From NCBI GenBank assembly GCA_012934845.2, contig WNNJ02001694.1, positions 1 through 64,000 on the forward strand: a DNA stretch of 64,000 nt. The letters are read 5' to 3'. Source of the stretch: Pomphorhynchus laevis (lineage: Eukaryota > Acanthocephala > Palaeacanthocephala > Echinorhynchida > Pomphorhynchidae). Under the pieces are notes generated by a model. It made no database searches, had not been told where the DNA came from, and worked only from the letters and a program-made list of their open reading frames with translations. Each line of letters begins with the position of its first letter. Positions within the stretch are counted from its first letter, which is position 1. Positions 55,685 through 64,000 of the stretch are shown here, piece after piece. Made by a program: the position numbers and the translations under genes.

Positions 55685-56486
55685 TCGATATAATAATTAT
55701 AATATTAAACTATAATTTTCTTCTCTGATTTATTTTATAAAATAAATTCAAAATATTAATATTATTAATTTTATAAATAAAATTTAAATGTTTTAAATAT
55801 TCAATTTAAATTCATTTAAAATATTAATTGTTATATCAATGCTACAGCCGCGGTTAATATCTCGAAATATATAAAATTTTATGTTTAATAAATATTTTAT
55901 AATTATATTTTACAATTTATCTTAAACTTCATATATTCCGTTCAATATTGAAATGCAAAGATGTAGCGCATTTGTGTCAACGCAATGTCGACAATTAACA
56001 ATTCATCTGTTAATGTTAGCCTGATGTTTTAAAATGCTCAATAATATTTTACAATATATAATTATAATATTTTACCTTAATTTGCTATCTTCACGTATTC
56101 TACGGGATTTATTGTTTAGAAATTGTATCTTTTAGCTTAAAAATAATATAATTAAAATTAAAGTTATATAATTTAAATTTTAAATTATTTTATCATTATC
56201 TAAAATAATTGAACATAATTGATTATGCAATATGGAGCCTATTTCTTTTCAAAATCTGAACGGCTATTATATACCAAAACAGTTCCCCGCTATTACACTC
56301 AACCGCTCTTGTGGAATGGACTAAAATGTAATTCGACCGATGTTGAATTCCATTTCAGTCCATAACCCATTAATGGCAACCATAACCGTCAATAATTATT
56401 GGTTTCTTCCAGCCACTGTGTTTAGACATTTCAGCAGTTCTTCTTCAGACTCCTGCTCAATTTCCCTTTTATCGTTGCGATAAAAA

Positions 56487-56740
56487 GGGGGGGGTGAAAT
56501 ACCCCGAGTGGTTCAGTCGAAGGGCGGCGTGTTGGATTGGCTGGGGGGGGGCTCAGATACCGCTGAACATGAGGCCTTAAGGATTGGTGAAGACTTAAAT
56601 CGCGACTCATTAGCTAAATTTTTCATTCCTGTATTTTCGATACAAGTTTTTTTTTATTTTATTTTTTTTAGTTGTTATATAACACTAAAGTTTTGTTATT
56701 TAAGAAAATCTTTATCTTCTCTTTATCTTATCTTTTCGAA
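56487..56740 (+). repeat. 3' tail of the jockey-like LINE, copy 2 (SINE-like or truncated LINE)
   Basis: Matches 53842-54085 from the G run before TGAAATACCCCGAG to the TTTATC-rich end. It starts exactly where the LINE ORF2 stops, so it could be an extremely 5'-truncated LINE copy or a short element that shares the LINE tail. The reading frame across it (56508-56744) is not a gene. Confidence 0.75.
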
Positions 56741-57250
56741 TTAGTTGTTAGATTTTCTGTATTAAATATTGATTTTCTGTACTTATACTAAATTTAAATT
56801 TAAAATAGTAAATATTTTAATCTTGAGTTTAGCTATAATTCTTTTTACAGGAAAATAGTTCTTGTTACAAAGTAATGTAGTTCTTATTACAGATAATTTG
56901 TATATTTACGTTGTAGAAATAGGTATATATTTACAAGGAGCATTAAGTTACATTGCAAATGGCTTCAAGATGATTCTTGGTTGCACAATCGGAGTGCAAC
57001 TTGCGAACTCAATCGTAACTAGAATCAAAGTCATTCAATTGAAAAAATAAAGATATTATACCGAATTGGTAAGGGTACCAGATCGATATATGTTTTGAAA
57101 GATCTTCAGAAACATCTAATAATTGTAATTAGCTGGAACACTTATAAATTTTCTTCTATTGTTTTTTATTGTTTTTCTTTTGTTTTTATTATTATTCCAA
57201 TACATACAAAAGGCTATTCAGGCAGAGTCCAAAAAAATAAAACAAAAGCA
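56741..57250. other. Gene-free spacer
   Basis: AT-rich. I see no feature apart from short open frames without motifs. From about 57180 it may be the 3' untranslated region of the minus-strand CR1-like LINE. Confidence 0.4.
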
Positions 57251-58134
57251 AATGGTCAGTCAACGTAGCTAATTAGGGTATTCCAGTGGTAGTGTTGAAT
57301 GGCGGCATTGTTCATGTATCCATTTGTAGCATCGTGATTTAAACGTTCTCAAACTGGGGGCTGCAACGACTTCCTCAGGCAACGAATTCCACATGTTAAT
57401 TCCTCTCCTTGAGAGTCTATACACTTTTAGTAATCTGCCAAATCTAAATTTATACAAGACTCTGCTATGTCCCCGCAACTGATCTACCCGCCTAGTGATT
57501 ACATCGGTGGGACAACCCACCGCATCATTCGTCATATGCCATAGACATAGCATTTCCAAGGATATGAACCTCTCACGTACCGACAACATCCCAATACGAC
57601 TTAGACGTACATAATAGTCAATACCACTTAAGCCAATACAGAGCCTCGATCCGCGCCTAAGAATAGACTCCAGGTCTAATAGTTCTTGTTTAGTGACAGG
57701 GAAACAAGCCTGAATGCAGTACTCCAAGTGTGGCCTGACGATGGAGATGAATAACCTCTTGAACATGTGACAGCTTAACCTGAGGAATGCATTTTTAATA
57801 CAATATAACGCCCTAGTAGCTTTACCTAGAAAGAAGTCGGTGTTCAACTTTGTTTTCAAGGATCTATGGACAATAATCCCTAAATCCTTATGATGAGACA
57901 CTTCCTTTAAGACCATATATCCAATATAGTACCTTAGAGTTTCAATAGGGCGACCTAGTTGCATGAGGACACATTTATCAACATTCAACCGTAGTCCGGT
58001 AGAATCGCACCACTTGATTAGGGAGTTTAGATCATTTTGTAACGATACTCGATCAGCAGGACTTCTAATGATCGACCAAATCTTTAGATCGTCTGCAAAC
58101 GCTAGATGAGAGCATGATAAGCGGAGTAGCAGAA
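57250..58134 (-). mobile_element. CR1-like LINE, 3' part (RT palm end, thumb, C-terminus)
   Basis: On the minus strand the RT catalytic box HLAFADDLKIW lies at about 58085-58110, followed in the same frame by SLQNDLNSLIKWCDSTGLRL and then the open 57269-57988 segment: LGIIVHRSLKTKLNTD, RPHLEYCIQACFP, ILRRGSRLC and MWNSLPEEVV with the typical CR1 C-terminus. This 3' half is intact; the 5' half is cut at 58134, where the duplicated segment starts. It is a different copy from the one at 37.2-41.2 kb. Confidence 0.88.
57269..57988 (-). CDS. CR1-like LINE RT C-terminal region
   Basis: A 239-aa open part of the RT ORF, beginning just after the catalytic domain (NVDKCVLMQLG) and ending at the ORF stop. 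It holds the thumb and C-terminal domain whose PHLEY, RRGSRLC and MWNSLPEEVV motifs are standard for CR1/L2-type LINEs. The ATG is internal; the frame is open upstream to the junction at 58134. Confidence 0.85.
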   Translation of the reverse strand: MNVDKCVLMQLGRPIETLRYYIGYMVLKEVSHHKDLGIIVHRSLKTKLNTDFFLGKATRALYCIKNAFLRLSCHMFKRLFISIVRPHLEYCIQACFPVTKQELLDLESILRRGSRLCIGLSGIDYYVRLSRIGMLSVRERFISLEMLCLWHMTNDAVGCPTDVITRRVDQLRGHSRVLYKFRFGRLLKVYRLSRRGINMWNSLPEEVVAAPSLRTFKSRCYKWIHEQCRHSTLPLEYPN

Positions 58135-59810
58135 TTGGCAGTCAATTCGTGACTGCTTATTAATGATATCAGGCCACTTTGCTCGAAGGAAGCAAATCGT
58201 GCCATATAAACGGAATAAAAACCTTCATGGTTTGACTCCGAATTGAAGACACTAATAAGACGACGTAATAAATTGTACAGACAATGTCGCTTAGACTCAT
58301 CACTTCGATCGAAGTACAATGCATGTCGAAATTAGTGTATTAGGGCTAGATCTCGCCATCACATAATCTATGAACGTCGACTAATCAATTCCATTAATTC
58401 AAATCCAAAGTTATTTTGGTCATATATTCGTAGAAATAATTGTCTAAGACCTCTTATATCGTCTTTAAAGTATGGTGAACAGCTGGTTAATTCCCAGTCA
58501 GATGATTCGGAGGCATTCGCAGATTCATTTAGGCTTAGTGTTATGACCTCCACCAGTAACGATAATGATAATATTAGGGTAAGCAATTTTTTGCCGTTGG
58601 GGCATTTCAGAGTTTCACAATCTTCTGTCTATGATGAGCTAGCTCGATTATCAATCAATTCATCTCTCGGTCCTGATGGCATCTATCTCTTTCTGCTTAG
58701 AGCTTTAAGATCCATGCTAACTGTGACATTAAGTGAACTGTTTCAAATGTCAATTGATAAATGCGAAATACTATCGGACTGCAAATGCGCAATTGTAGTT
58801 CCGGTTTTTAAGAAATGTGCCATGCATAATCCTGAAAATTACAGACCAGTGAGCTTAACTAGTATTGTCAGTAAAATTTTCGAACGGATAATATATAGGT
58901 ATGTTGTGAACTTATTGCGTCAATCAAATCAGATAAACCCATATCAATATGGATTCACCGTTGGACGATCGTGCTTAAGTAATTTACTTTGTGCTAGGGA
59001 AGCGTGGGATAATGGCGTGTCTGACGGGATAGCAGTTGACTCTGTCTTTATTGACTTTGGTAGGGCTTTCGAACGTATACGTCATGAAAATCTAATCGAA
59101 GTGCTTTTGGACTGTAAAATAAATCCAATTATTGTAAATTGGCTCCACACATTCTTAACGCAACGCTCTTATCGTGTTCGCGTTGGATCACGCTTATCAT
59201 CACCACGTTCACTTACATTAAGTGTACCTCAAAGTACTGTCTTAGGTCCACTACTTTTCAACATTTATCTAAACACATTGTTAAAGCAGCTACACTGTCC
59301 GTATTTGGCTTTTGCCGATGATCTTAAAATCTGGTATAAAATTACATCGAAAAGGGACATTACTGTATAAAAGCAAGATTTAAAAATTATTCACGAATGG
59401 AGTATTCGGACAGGAGTAATAATAAATGTAGGTAAATGTGTCCATTTACGTTTTGGTCGGAGTGACATACATGCTGATTACATGTTAGGCGATAACATTG
59501 TATCTAGAGCGAATCACACACATGACCTTGGCACAATTGTTCAGTCTTCTCTCAAGACTCGTATGAACACAGACAGAATATGCTCGAAAGGGCGAAGTGT
59601 TCTTAACTTATTGAAGAATTGCTTCAAATATTTGCCAGTAGAATGTTTTGAGCTACTGTACAATGCATTAGTTCGTCCTCACATTGAGTACAGCATTCAA
59701 TCATCATTTCCGTGCACTAAAGAATAAATCAAGTCACTTGATTATATATTAAGGCGAGGGTCTCGGTTATGTAAAGGAGTTGCAGTTTCCTTATGCGGAG
59801 AGACTAAGAA
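58135..59810 (+). pseudogene. CR1-like LINE RT, duplicate copy
   Basis: Copy of 39453-41130: linker, RT palm open at 58543-59370 (VFIDFGRAFERI, AFADDLKIW), stop, thumb at 59482-59727, stop, C-terminal traces. The ORF1 and endonuclease parts are absent because the duplication starts inside the element. Confidence 0.88.
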
Positions 59811-59884
59811 TGCTAGGCATGTGTTCTATCCGGTTACGTTTAATGTATTTAGATTTGGTAGCGTTGTACAAGGTCGTTAAAGGT

Positions 59885-60360
59885 TATGACGGATACCCAA
59901 TAAATTGTGTAATTTATTGTTGCATAATAGACAGTTATTGTAATACAAAATACTATAATCGTACAACAAATGTTAATAATAACAATAGAAAATATACATT
60001 AGCCATAAACTTCATTAATAAATGTATAGATAACATAAATATAGCCGGACTTTTAAATAATTCTAAAAGTAAAGAAATAATAGGGTCAGATTTAAGTAAA
60101 TATATTCCTAAAATAAGGTATAAACTCCTACCACCATTAGGACGAAAAATTTGTAATTATAATAAAGAATTAAAATCAATATGTAACGATAATATTAGAA
60201 ACATAATGGAAACAGAATGCAATTGTAAAAGTCTTAGTTTTGATAAAATAAATGAACATATATGTATCCATAATCTAGAATTAATTGAAAATTGTGAATT
60301 TAGAAAGCTGATATTAAAAGGGTATAAATATTTTTTTTTAAATATTTTTTTATTATAAAA
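59885..60360 (+). pseudogene. PLE fragment C N-terminal region, duplicate copy
   Basis: Copy of 41205-41700. One T fewer in the run near 60346 makes the frame end slightly earlier (60358). Confidence 0.6.
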
Positions 60361-60448
60361 ATAAACAACAAATACACATAATATCCTTAAATTTGTTTGC
60401 TTTTTGATCAGTCATTGATGTAAATCTTAGACGCTTGCCCATCTTTTA

Positions 60449-61813
60449 CTACGTTTGATAATACTGTGCTTGTTCGTTTATTCTAAGCCTTGTAGCACGT
60501 ATACAAACCGATGCACTAACTGCAATGGCGACACTGATTATTGATTTCAGCCTAGAAATACATTCGCTGGATGCAAGCTTATTACGATCAGCAGATTTGG
60601 CTGCTATCCATTTTAGTATTTTATCTGTCTCAGGTCCAATACCACCTGACGTAGAAAATATAAGAGGAAAGAAAGTACCTCTTTCTATATCTGCAATTCG
60701 TTCACCGTACTTTGCATATTTCCGCTGTTGATGGTATATATGGCATTCGAGAGGAGTTTTGCAAGAGTATGTAGGTGCCAAAGAGCTGTAAATACATATG
60801 TCCAAAAAGGATCGCACCATATTTCCTCCGAAAATTCCTCTACAAGCTATATCAGACCGCGCTTGATCATCAGAGCAGGTTGTTGGCTTATTAAATACGT
60901 AGTTGTTTGGTATAGATCGTAAACATGGCTCAATTTGCACGTCACAGCATACCCCTACAAGTTCCTTAGCTACAATGTCTCTCACTAAGTTATGTCTGAT
61001 AATAGTCATGGCACCAGTATGACATGACAATGCATGAGAAGTTGTAAAGTAAGAACCACAAGCACATTTTAGTGATGTTTCGCTTGCTTTTAGATTGTAT
61101 CTTGCGCATATTGCGTCTTGGAACTCTTGTGAATTTAGCTTCGTATGTCTCATTCGGGTTGGTTTGGTACATAACCACGAAGATGCTCCCTTGTCCGAAG
61201 CAAACTTTATTGAATTTTGTAGATCTAATCTTAATTCCATGCGAATGGCTTCACTTTCTAATGATGCAATGACCATCTTTTCTTGTTTAATCAACTTTGC
61301 TGCTTGATTTTGAGAGGTTATAAGCTGATCTCCCACTTCTTCTAGTAACAGTGGCATGCACATTTTTCGGGATCGAACATATTCTTGTTTGGCAACCTCC
61401 ATCGGGTTTAAAATCCCCAGACCACCATATTTCGTCGGCATCATATAAATCTGTTCCAGCTCATTGTTTTCATCGTTTTGACCTATAATCTTTGGAATCA
61501 ATTTCTTTGTAATCAAGTCTTTCAACGGCTTAAACCAAATAGGTTTAGTTATACATGTGCGCATAAGGTATGTCCACTTATGTTGCAGTGCACATCTTAA
61601 AACAAAGTATGCCACCTGGGCATCAATATCTGCAATTTCTGATAAATTTTCTACCATTTTAAGCCAGGTTGCAATCTTTGATTTTACAATATTTTCAATG
61701 AACTCGTCAGCCCCACAAGGCGATCCAAGTGCGACGATGCCTTGGAAGGTTATTTCTATTTTAGTGTTGTTAAACAAAATCTTCGAAGTTTCTCCGTCGT
61801 TGGGATGAACCAA
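60449..61813 (-). CDS. RLE-type LINE thumb, CCHC and endonuclease, duplicate copy
   Basis: A 454-aa frame that differs from 41768-43132 at two residues that I can see (V/A near residue 61; R/K near residue 225). All motifs (CACGSYFTTSHALSC, RSD...SFLDI) are retained. Confidence 0.87.
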   Translation of the reverse strand: MVHPNDGETSKILFNNTKIEITFQGIVALGSPCGADEFIENIVKSKIATWLKMVENLSEIADIDAQVAYFVLRCALQHKWTYLMRTCITKPIWFKPLKDLITKKLIPKIIGQNDENNELEQIYMMPTKYGGLGILNPMEVAKQEYVRSRKMCMPLLLEEVGDQLITSQNQAAKLIKQEKMVIASLESEAIRMELRLDLQNSIKFASDKGASSWLCTKPTRMRHTKLNSQEFQDAICARYNLKASETSLKCACGSYFTTSHALSCHTGAMTIIRHNLVRDIVAKELVGVCCDVQIEPCLRSIPNNYVFNKPTTCSDDQARSDIACRGIFGGNMVRSFLDICIYSSLAPTYSCKTPLECHIYHQQRKYAKYGERIADIERGTFFPLIFSTSGGIGPETDKILKWIAAKSADRNKLASSECISRLKSIISVAIAVSASVCIRATRLRINEQAQYYQT

Positions 61814-61823
61814 TAATTTGCAT

Positions 61824-62146
61824 TTTGTTTCGAATTATGTTACAAAAAGAAAGATAATTCATTTTGTTACAAAAAGAAAGATAAAATTAATAAAGATATG
61901 TATAAAGAACTTACTAAATTAAAGGATAACTATATAATAACAACTGTTGATAAAGCTAGTAAAAATGACGTTTATTTTGAATTTCAATTTTTTATTTTAA
62001 CTTGATTTAAATTATAGAAAATCTAAAAACAATTATTAATTTTATTATTTAATTATTAAATTTTGATTTAGCATTATTATGTTTTGTTTATTTTATAATT
62101 ATATTAAATACGTAGACTCAGTTAGTTGATTTTATTTGAATCATCT
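61824..62146 (+). pseudogene. PLE fragment C RT fingers and tail repeat, duplicate copy
   Basis: Copy of 43143-43465. The tail here has TTTTATTATT, TTTAGCATTA and TATAATTAT, the same bases as the 27998-28190 copy, where the first unit has changed bases. So the second unit keeps the ancestral state at those sites. Confidence 0.7.
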
Positions 62147-62435
62147 TGCCTGTCATCAAGGACATAGTTTGCATCTTAAAACTCAATATCATGGAAGATG
62201 CCCTCAAATATATCGTCTTTCGCATCGAGCCGTTAGCGTGTAGAATATGTTACCGGACTTTTTAATATGTATCCATGACATTGATTATATTCAAGCGAAA
62301 ATTATTATAATGGATACGACATCCTGATCATCAAACTATTCTAATGGTATACCCGTCAGATCAACGATAATTTCATCAATTTAACCGCATTTTTTCTTTC
62401 GTTTTTTTAAACAATTTGTATATTATATAATTTGA

Positions 62436-62636
62436 CTAAAGGTCATCATTAGTAACTACATATTGTTTGCTCTTCATCTTCTTATCCATTGTGATGGGCT
62501 CGCGAAACTCGGAGGTTTCTTTATCGTCCGAGTCCACGCGTTGATTGTACTGCAATTCAGTTACTGTCGGGTTTTGTCCTAAAGACCGCACCACGTTTAG
62601 TTCCGGACTGATCAGTCTATTGAGGTCTCAATTGAT
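62436..62636 (-). pseudogene. Calmodulin-like fragment, duplicate copy
   Basis: Copy of 43755-43955 without changes that I can see, including RSLGQNPT and the degraded EF-hand loop. Confidence 0.7.
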
Positions 62637-63630
62637 CACATTAAAGTGCGATCAGGCTGCATCGTATCTGTTTGTGGGGTCTCTGGATTCGTGAAGATCG
62701 TTATCGCATTCGGATAAGTTTGACGAAGTAGGAGAAGCGCGATCGTCGCCGAAAATATCGTCATCCTCGTTAATTCCTGTTGCTTTTTAGTAACAGCGAG
62801 AGTATTGCTTGTTGGATAGTCGTATGCGGGATTACATATCCCGAAGTTGCTGATCGCAGAGTGCGTATTGTCCAATAAGATGGAAGGGTTACACAATAAT
62901 TGCGTGTAATTTTGTCCGTTATTGAAATCTGTATTTATTGTCCAGGTAGATGTGTTGTCTTCATTTCCACAATCACCAAGCGATGTCCTTACTTGATTGT
63001 TGTTCACAAAATTGTAACATTCATCAGCCACGCTGTTTGAAATTTTTCGTCATGATACGAATCCATATTCCGAATATTGCCTTCTTCATCGTGTCCATAG
63101 TGGTTTTCTTTCAGCAGCAGGCAATGCTCGTCGGTCTCAGGAACGTTTAGTTTAATTTGAGGTCTTATTCCCAGATCCACTGCACGTTGAACGGTTTTGA
63201 CTGAACTGATCGTCAGTAGAATTAGAGTGCTATTCGGGTCTCGCACCTCGCGCTCACAGAACGTGTTCGAGTTGGCCGTTGTTAATAAAGTAACTGGATT
63301 TAGTAAAAGGTCTGTTCGATCACGTTAACCTTCCAGATTTGTGTCATCGCAACAATGGTCCGTATGAGCCGTTCCGTTATGGACCTCGACCATATCACAT
63401 ATGCCTTGGCTGAAAGTTCGAATCCTAGGTTCGGACGCTGACCTAGGTAGGCTTGTGAAGGGCTGTATATTGTCTAGCAAAGCCAGAATCGCTCTGGCGT
63501 TGCCACGCATTAAGGCGATGGACGATCGTTGGAATAATCGAGCAGCTACGATGTTATATCTAACACCACTTTTTCTGCTCATGCGGCCAGCAATACGCCG
63601 GATGACGTTAAGGCGGGCATCATTCCACAC
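62636..63630 (-). other. Three unrecognised ORFs, duplicate copy
   Basis: ORFs at 63325-63630, 63004-63246 and 62636-63031, identical in protein sequence to those at 43955-44949. Confidence 0.35.
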
Positions 63631-63866
63631 TTACGGTCCAACATTTGTTGGCCCGTGCGTGCGTACGACGAACCCATGTATGGTCTTACTTGATGATTAT
63701 GTAGCAACTGTGGGGGAGTTCGTGCAGCTCGCGCCCCTAGTTTTTCGGAACATACCCACCCTCTCCCAAATTTACGTTTTTTTTATAGATCTGTATATGC
63801 AATTTAGTGTTTTTCTCTGTATTTGGAAAATATAATTTTATACTCATTTTGGATTAACATTTCTAG

Positions 63867-64000
63867 ATGACTAATGAAATTGATTTATCCGCTATTGGAA
63901 ACATGATAATTGGAAGTGGTCCAGTGGTTAGCTTTGATCCATTGCCCCGTGAGGTCACTAGGAATACAGCAAATAATACCGAAGACGTGGGCGCGAGTAA
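63867..64000 (+). CDS. Short ORF upstream of the capsid-like ORF, duplicate copy (cut by window)
   Basis: Copy of the start of 45186-45359 (MTNEIDLSAIGNMIIGSG). It continues past the window edge, so a second capsid-like ORF probably follows. Confidence 0.4.
   Translation, partial: MTNEIDLSAIGNMIIGSGPVVSFDPLPREVTRNTANNTEDVGAS

Larger units (their letters stand above)
55445..56120. repeat. Diverged direct repeat pair (~180 bp each)
   Basis: 55445-55650 and 55950-56120 share, in order, CATTTGTGTCAA, AATGTT..CCTGATGT, TTTCAATTTGCTATC (TTAATTTGCTATC) and ATTTATT..TTTAGAAA. Spacing between the motifs is similar. They look like two old copies of one small non-coding element. Confidence 0.55.
54086..56486. 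other. AT-rich gene-free stretch
   Basis: About 2.4 kb with no convincing ORF, tRNA or element coding sequence. It holds short repeats described separately: direct repeats near 54748-54845, a diverged copy of the palindrome arm at 54852-54915, two perfect palindromes at 55499-55537 and 55650-55684, and a diverged ~180-bp direct repeat (55445-55650 and 55950-56120). Confidence 0.6.
39453..58134. repeat. First unit of an 18.68-kb tandem duplication
   Basis: Sequence from 39453 (TTGGCAGTCAATTCG) reappears at 58135 in the same orientation and stays collinear to the window end. The unit therefore runs 39453-58134, from inside a CR1-like LINE to inside another CR1-like LINE of opposite strand. It contains the capsid-like ORF, two RLE-type LINEs and the jockey-like LINE. 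Confidence 0.9.
58135..64000. repeat. Second unit of the tandem duplication (partial)
   Basis: Copies 39453-45318 at an offset of 18682 bp, changing to 18681 after one base of a T run near 60346. I counted about seven further differences in 5.87 kb (for example near 61140, 61632, 62041, 62070, 62098 and 63369), about 0.1 percent. All stops and breaks in the contained elements are shared. Confidence 0.92.

Noticed and set aside
56508-56744. 78-aa ORF in the LINE tail copy
   Set aside because: It falls wholly inside a non-coding 3' tail and has no counterpart frame in the first tail copy.
58065-58319. 84-aa ORF across the duplication junction
   Set aside because: It is the antisense frame of both CR1-like fragments and exists only because of the junction.

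Overview
The window reads as AT-rich, repeat-dominated nuclear DNA from an invertebrate animal. Evidence: it holds CR1-like, jockey-like and RLE-type non-LTR retrotransposons, Penelope-like elements (PLEs), a Ty3/Gypsy element, long satellite arrays, and tRNA-Ala(UGC) genes whose T arm resembles insect-type tRNA-Ala. Nothing bacterial is present (no operons, no CRISPR array). I cannot name the species. No intact host protein-coding gene was recognised; almost every coding trace belongs to a mobile element.

Layout. (1) 1-25000: a tandem satellite with a monomer of about 393 bp, roughly 63 units, all in one direction; it is diverse on the left and nearly homogeneous at 20.8-24.75 kb. (2) 25.0-25.33 kb: a 30-bp palindromic minisatellite, two (AT)n tracts and a perfect hairpin. 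(3) 25.4-28.6 kb: a minus-strand PLE with a hammerhead-type core at its 3' end, a palindrome of about 190 bp, and a tRNA-Ala gene split by a 1.2-kb insertion that contains a second PLE fragment. (4) 28.68-32.63 kb: a nearly whole Ty3/Gypsy element with 84-bp LTRs and a 5-bp target-site duplication, followed by an old minus-strand Gypsy fossil and a plus-strand PLE with a GIY-YIG domain. (5) 35.97-36.39 kb: an intact tRNA-Ala inside the right arm of an inverted repeat whose left arm is the split tRNA locus, so about 7.3 kb of retroelements sits between two inverted tRNA-bearing arms. (6) 37.2-43.5 kb: a CR1-like LINE, then a PLE fragment interrupted by the 3' part of an RLE-type LINE. (7) 43.75-48.0 kb: a calmodulin-like gene fragment, three unrecognised minus-strand ORFs, and a 739-codon uninterrupted plus-strand ORF that looks like a viral capsid protein. 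(8) 48.0-54.1 kb: an RLE-type LINE (minus) head-to-head with a jockey-like LINE (plus). (9) 54.1-57.25 kb: AT-rich non-coding DNA with palindromes and a second copy of the jockey-like 3' tail. (10) 57.25-58.13 kb: the 3' part of another CR1-like LINE (minus). (11) 58135-64000: an almost perfect direct copy of 39453-45318, so 39453-58134 is one 18.68-kb unit of a tandem duplication that runs past the window end.

How the parts relate. The LINEs, PLEs and Gypsy element carry their own reverse transcriptases and have inserted into each other and into the tRNA-Ala locus. The least ordinary features are the tRNA-bearing inverted repeat, the hammerhead-like and pseudoknot-like RNA motifs next to PLE pieces, the capsid-like ORF, and the recent 18.7-kb duplication. 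All calls come from reading motifs by eye; no database search was possible.
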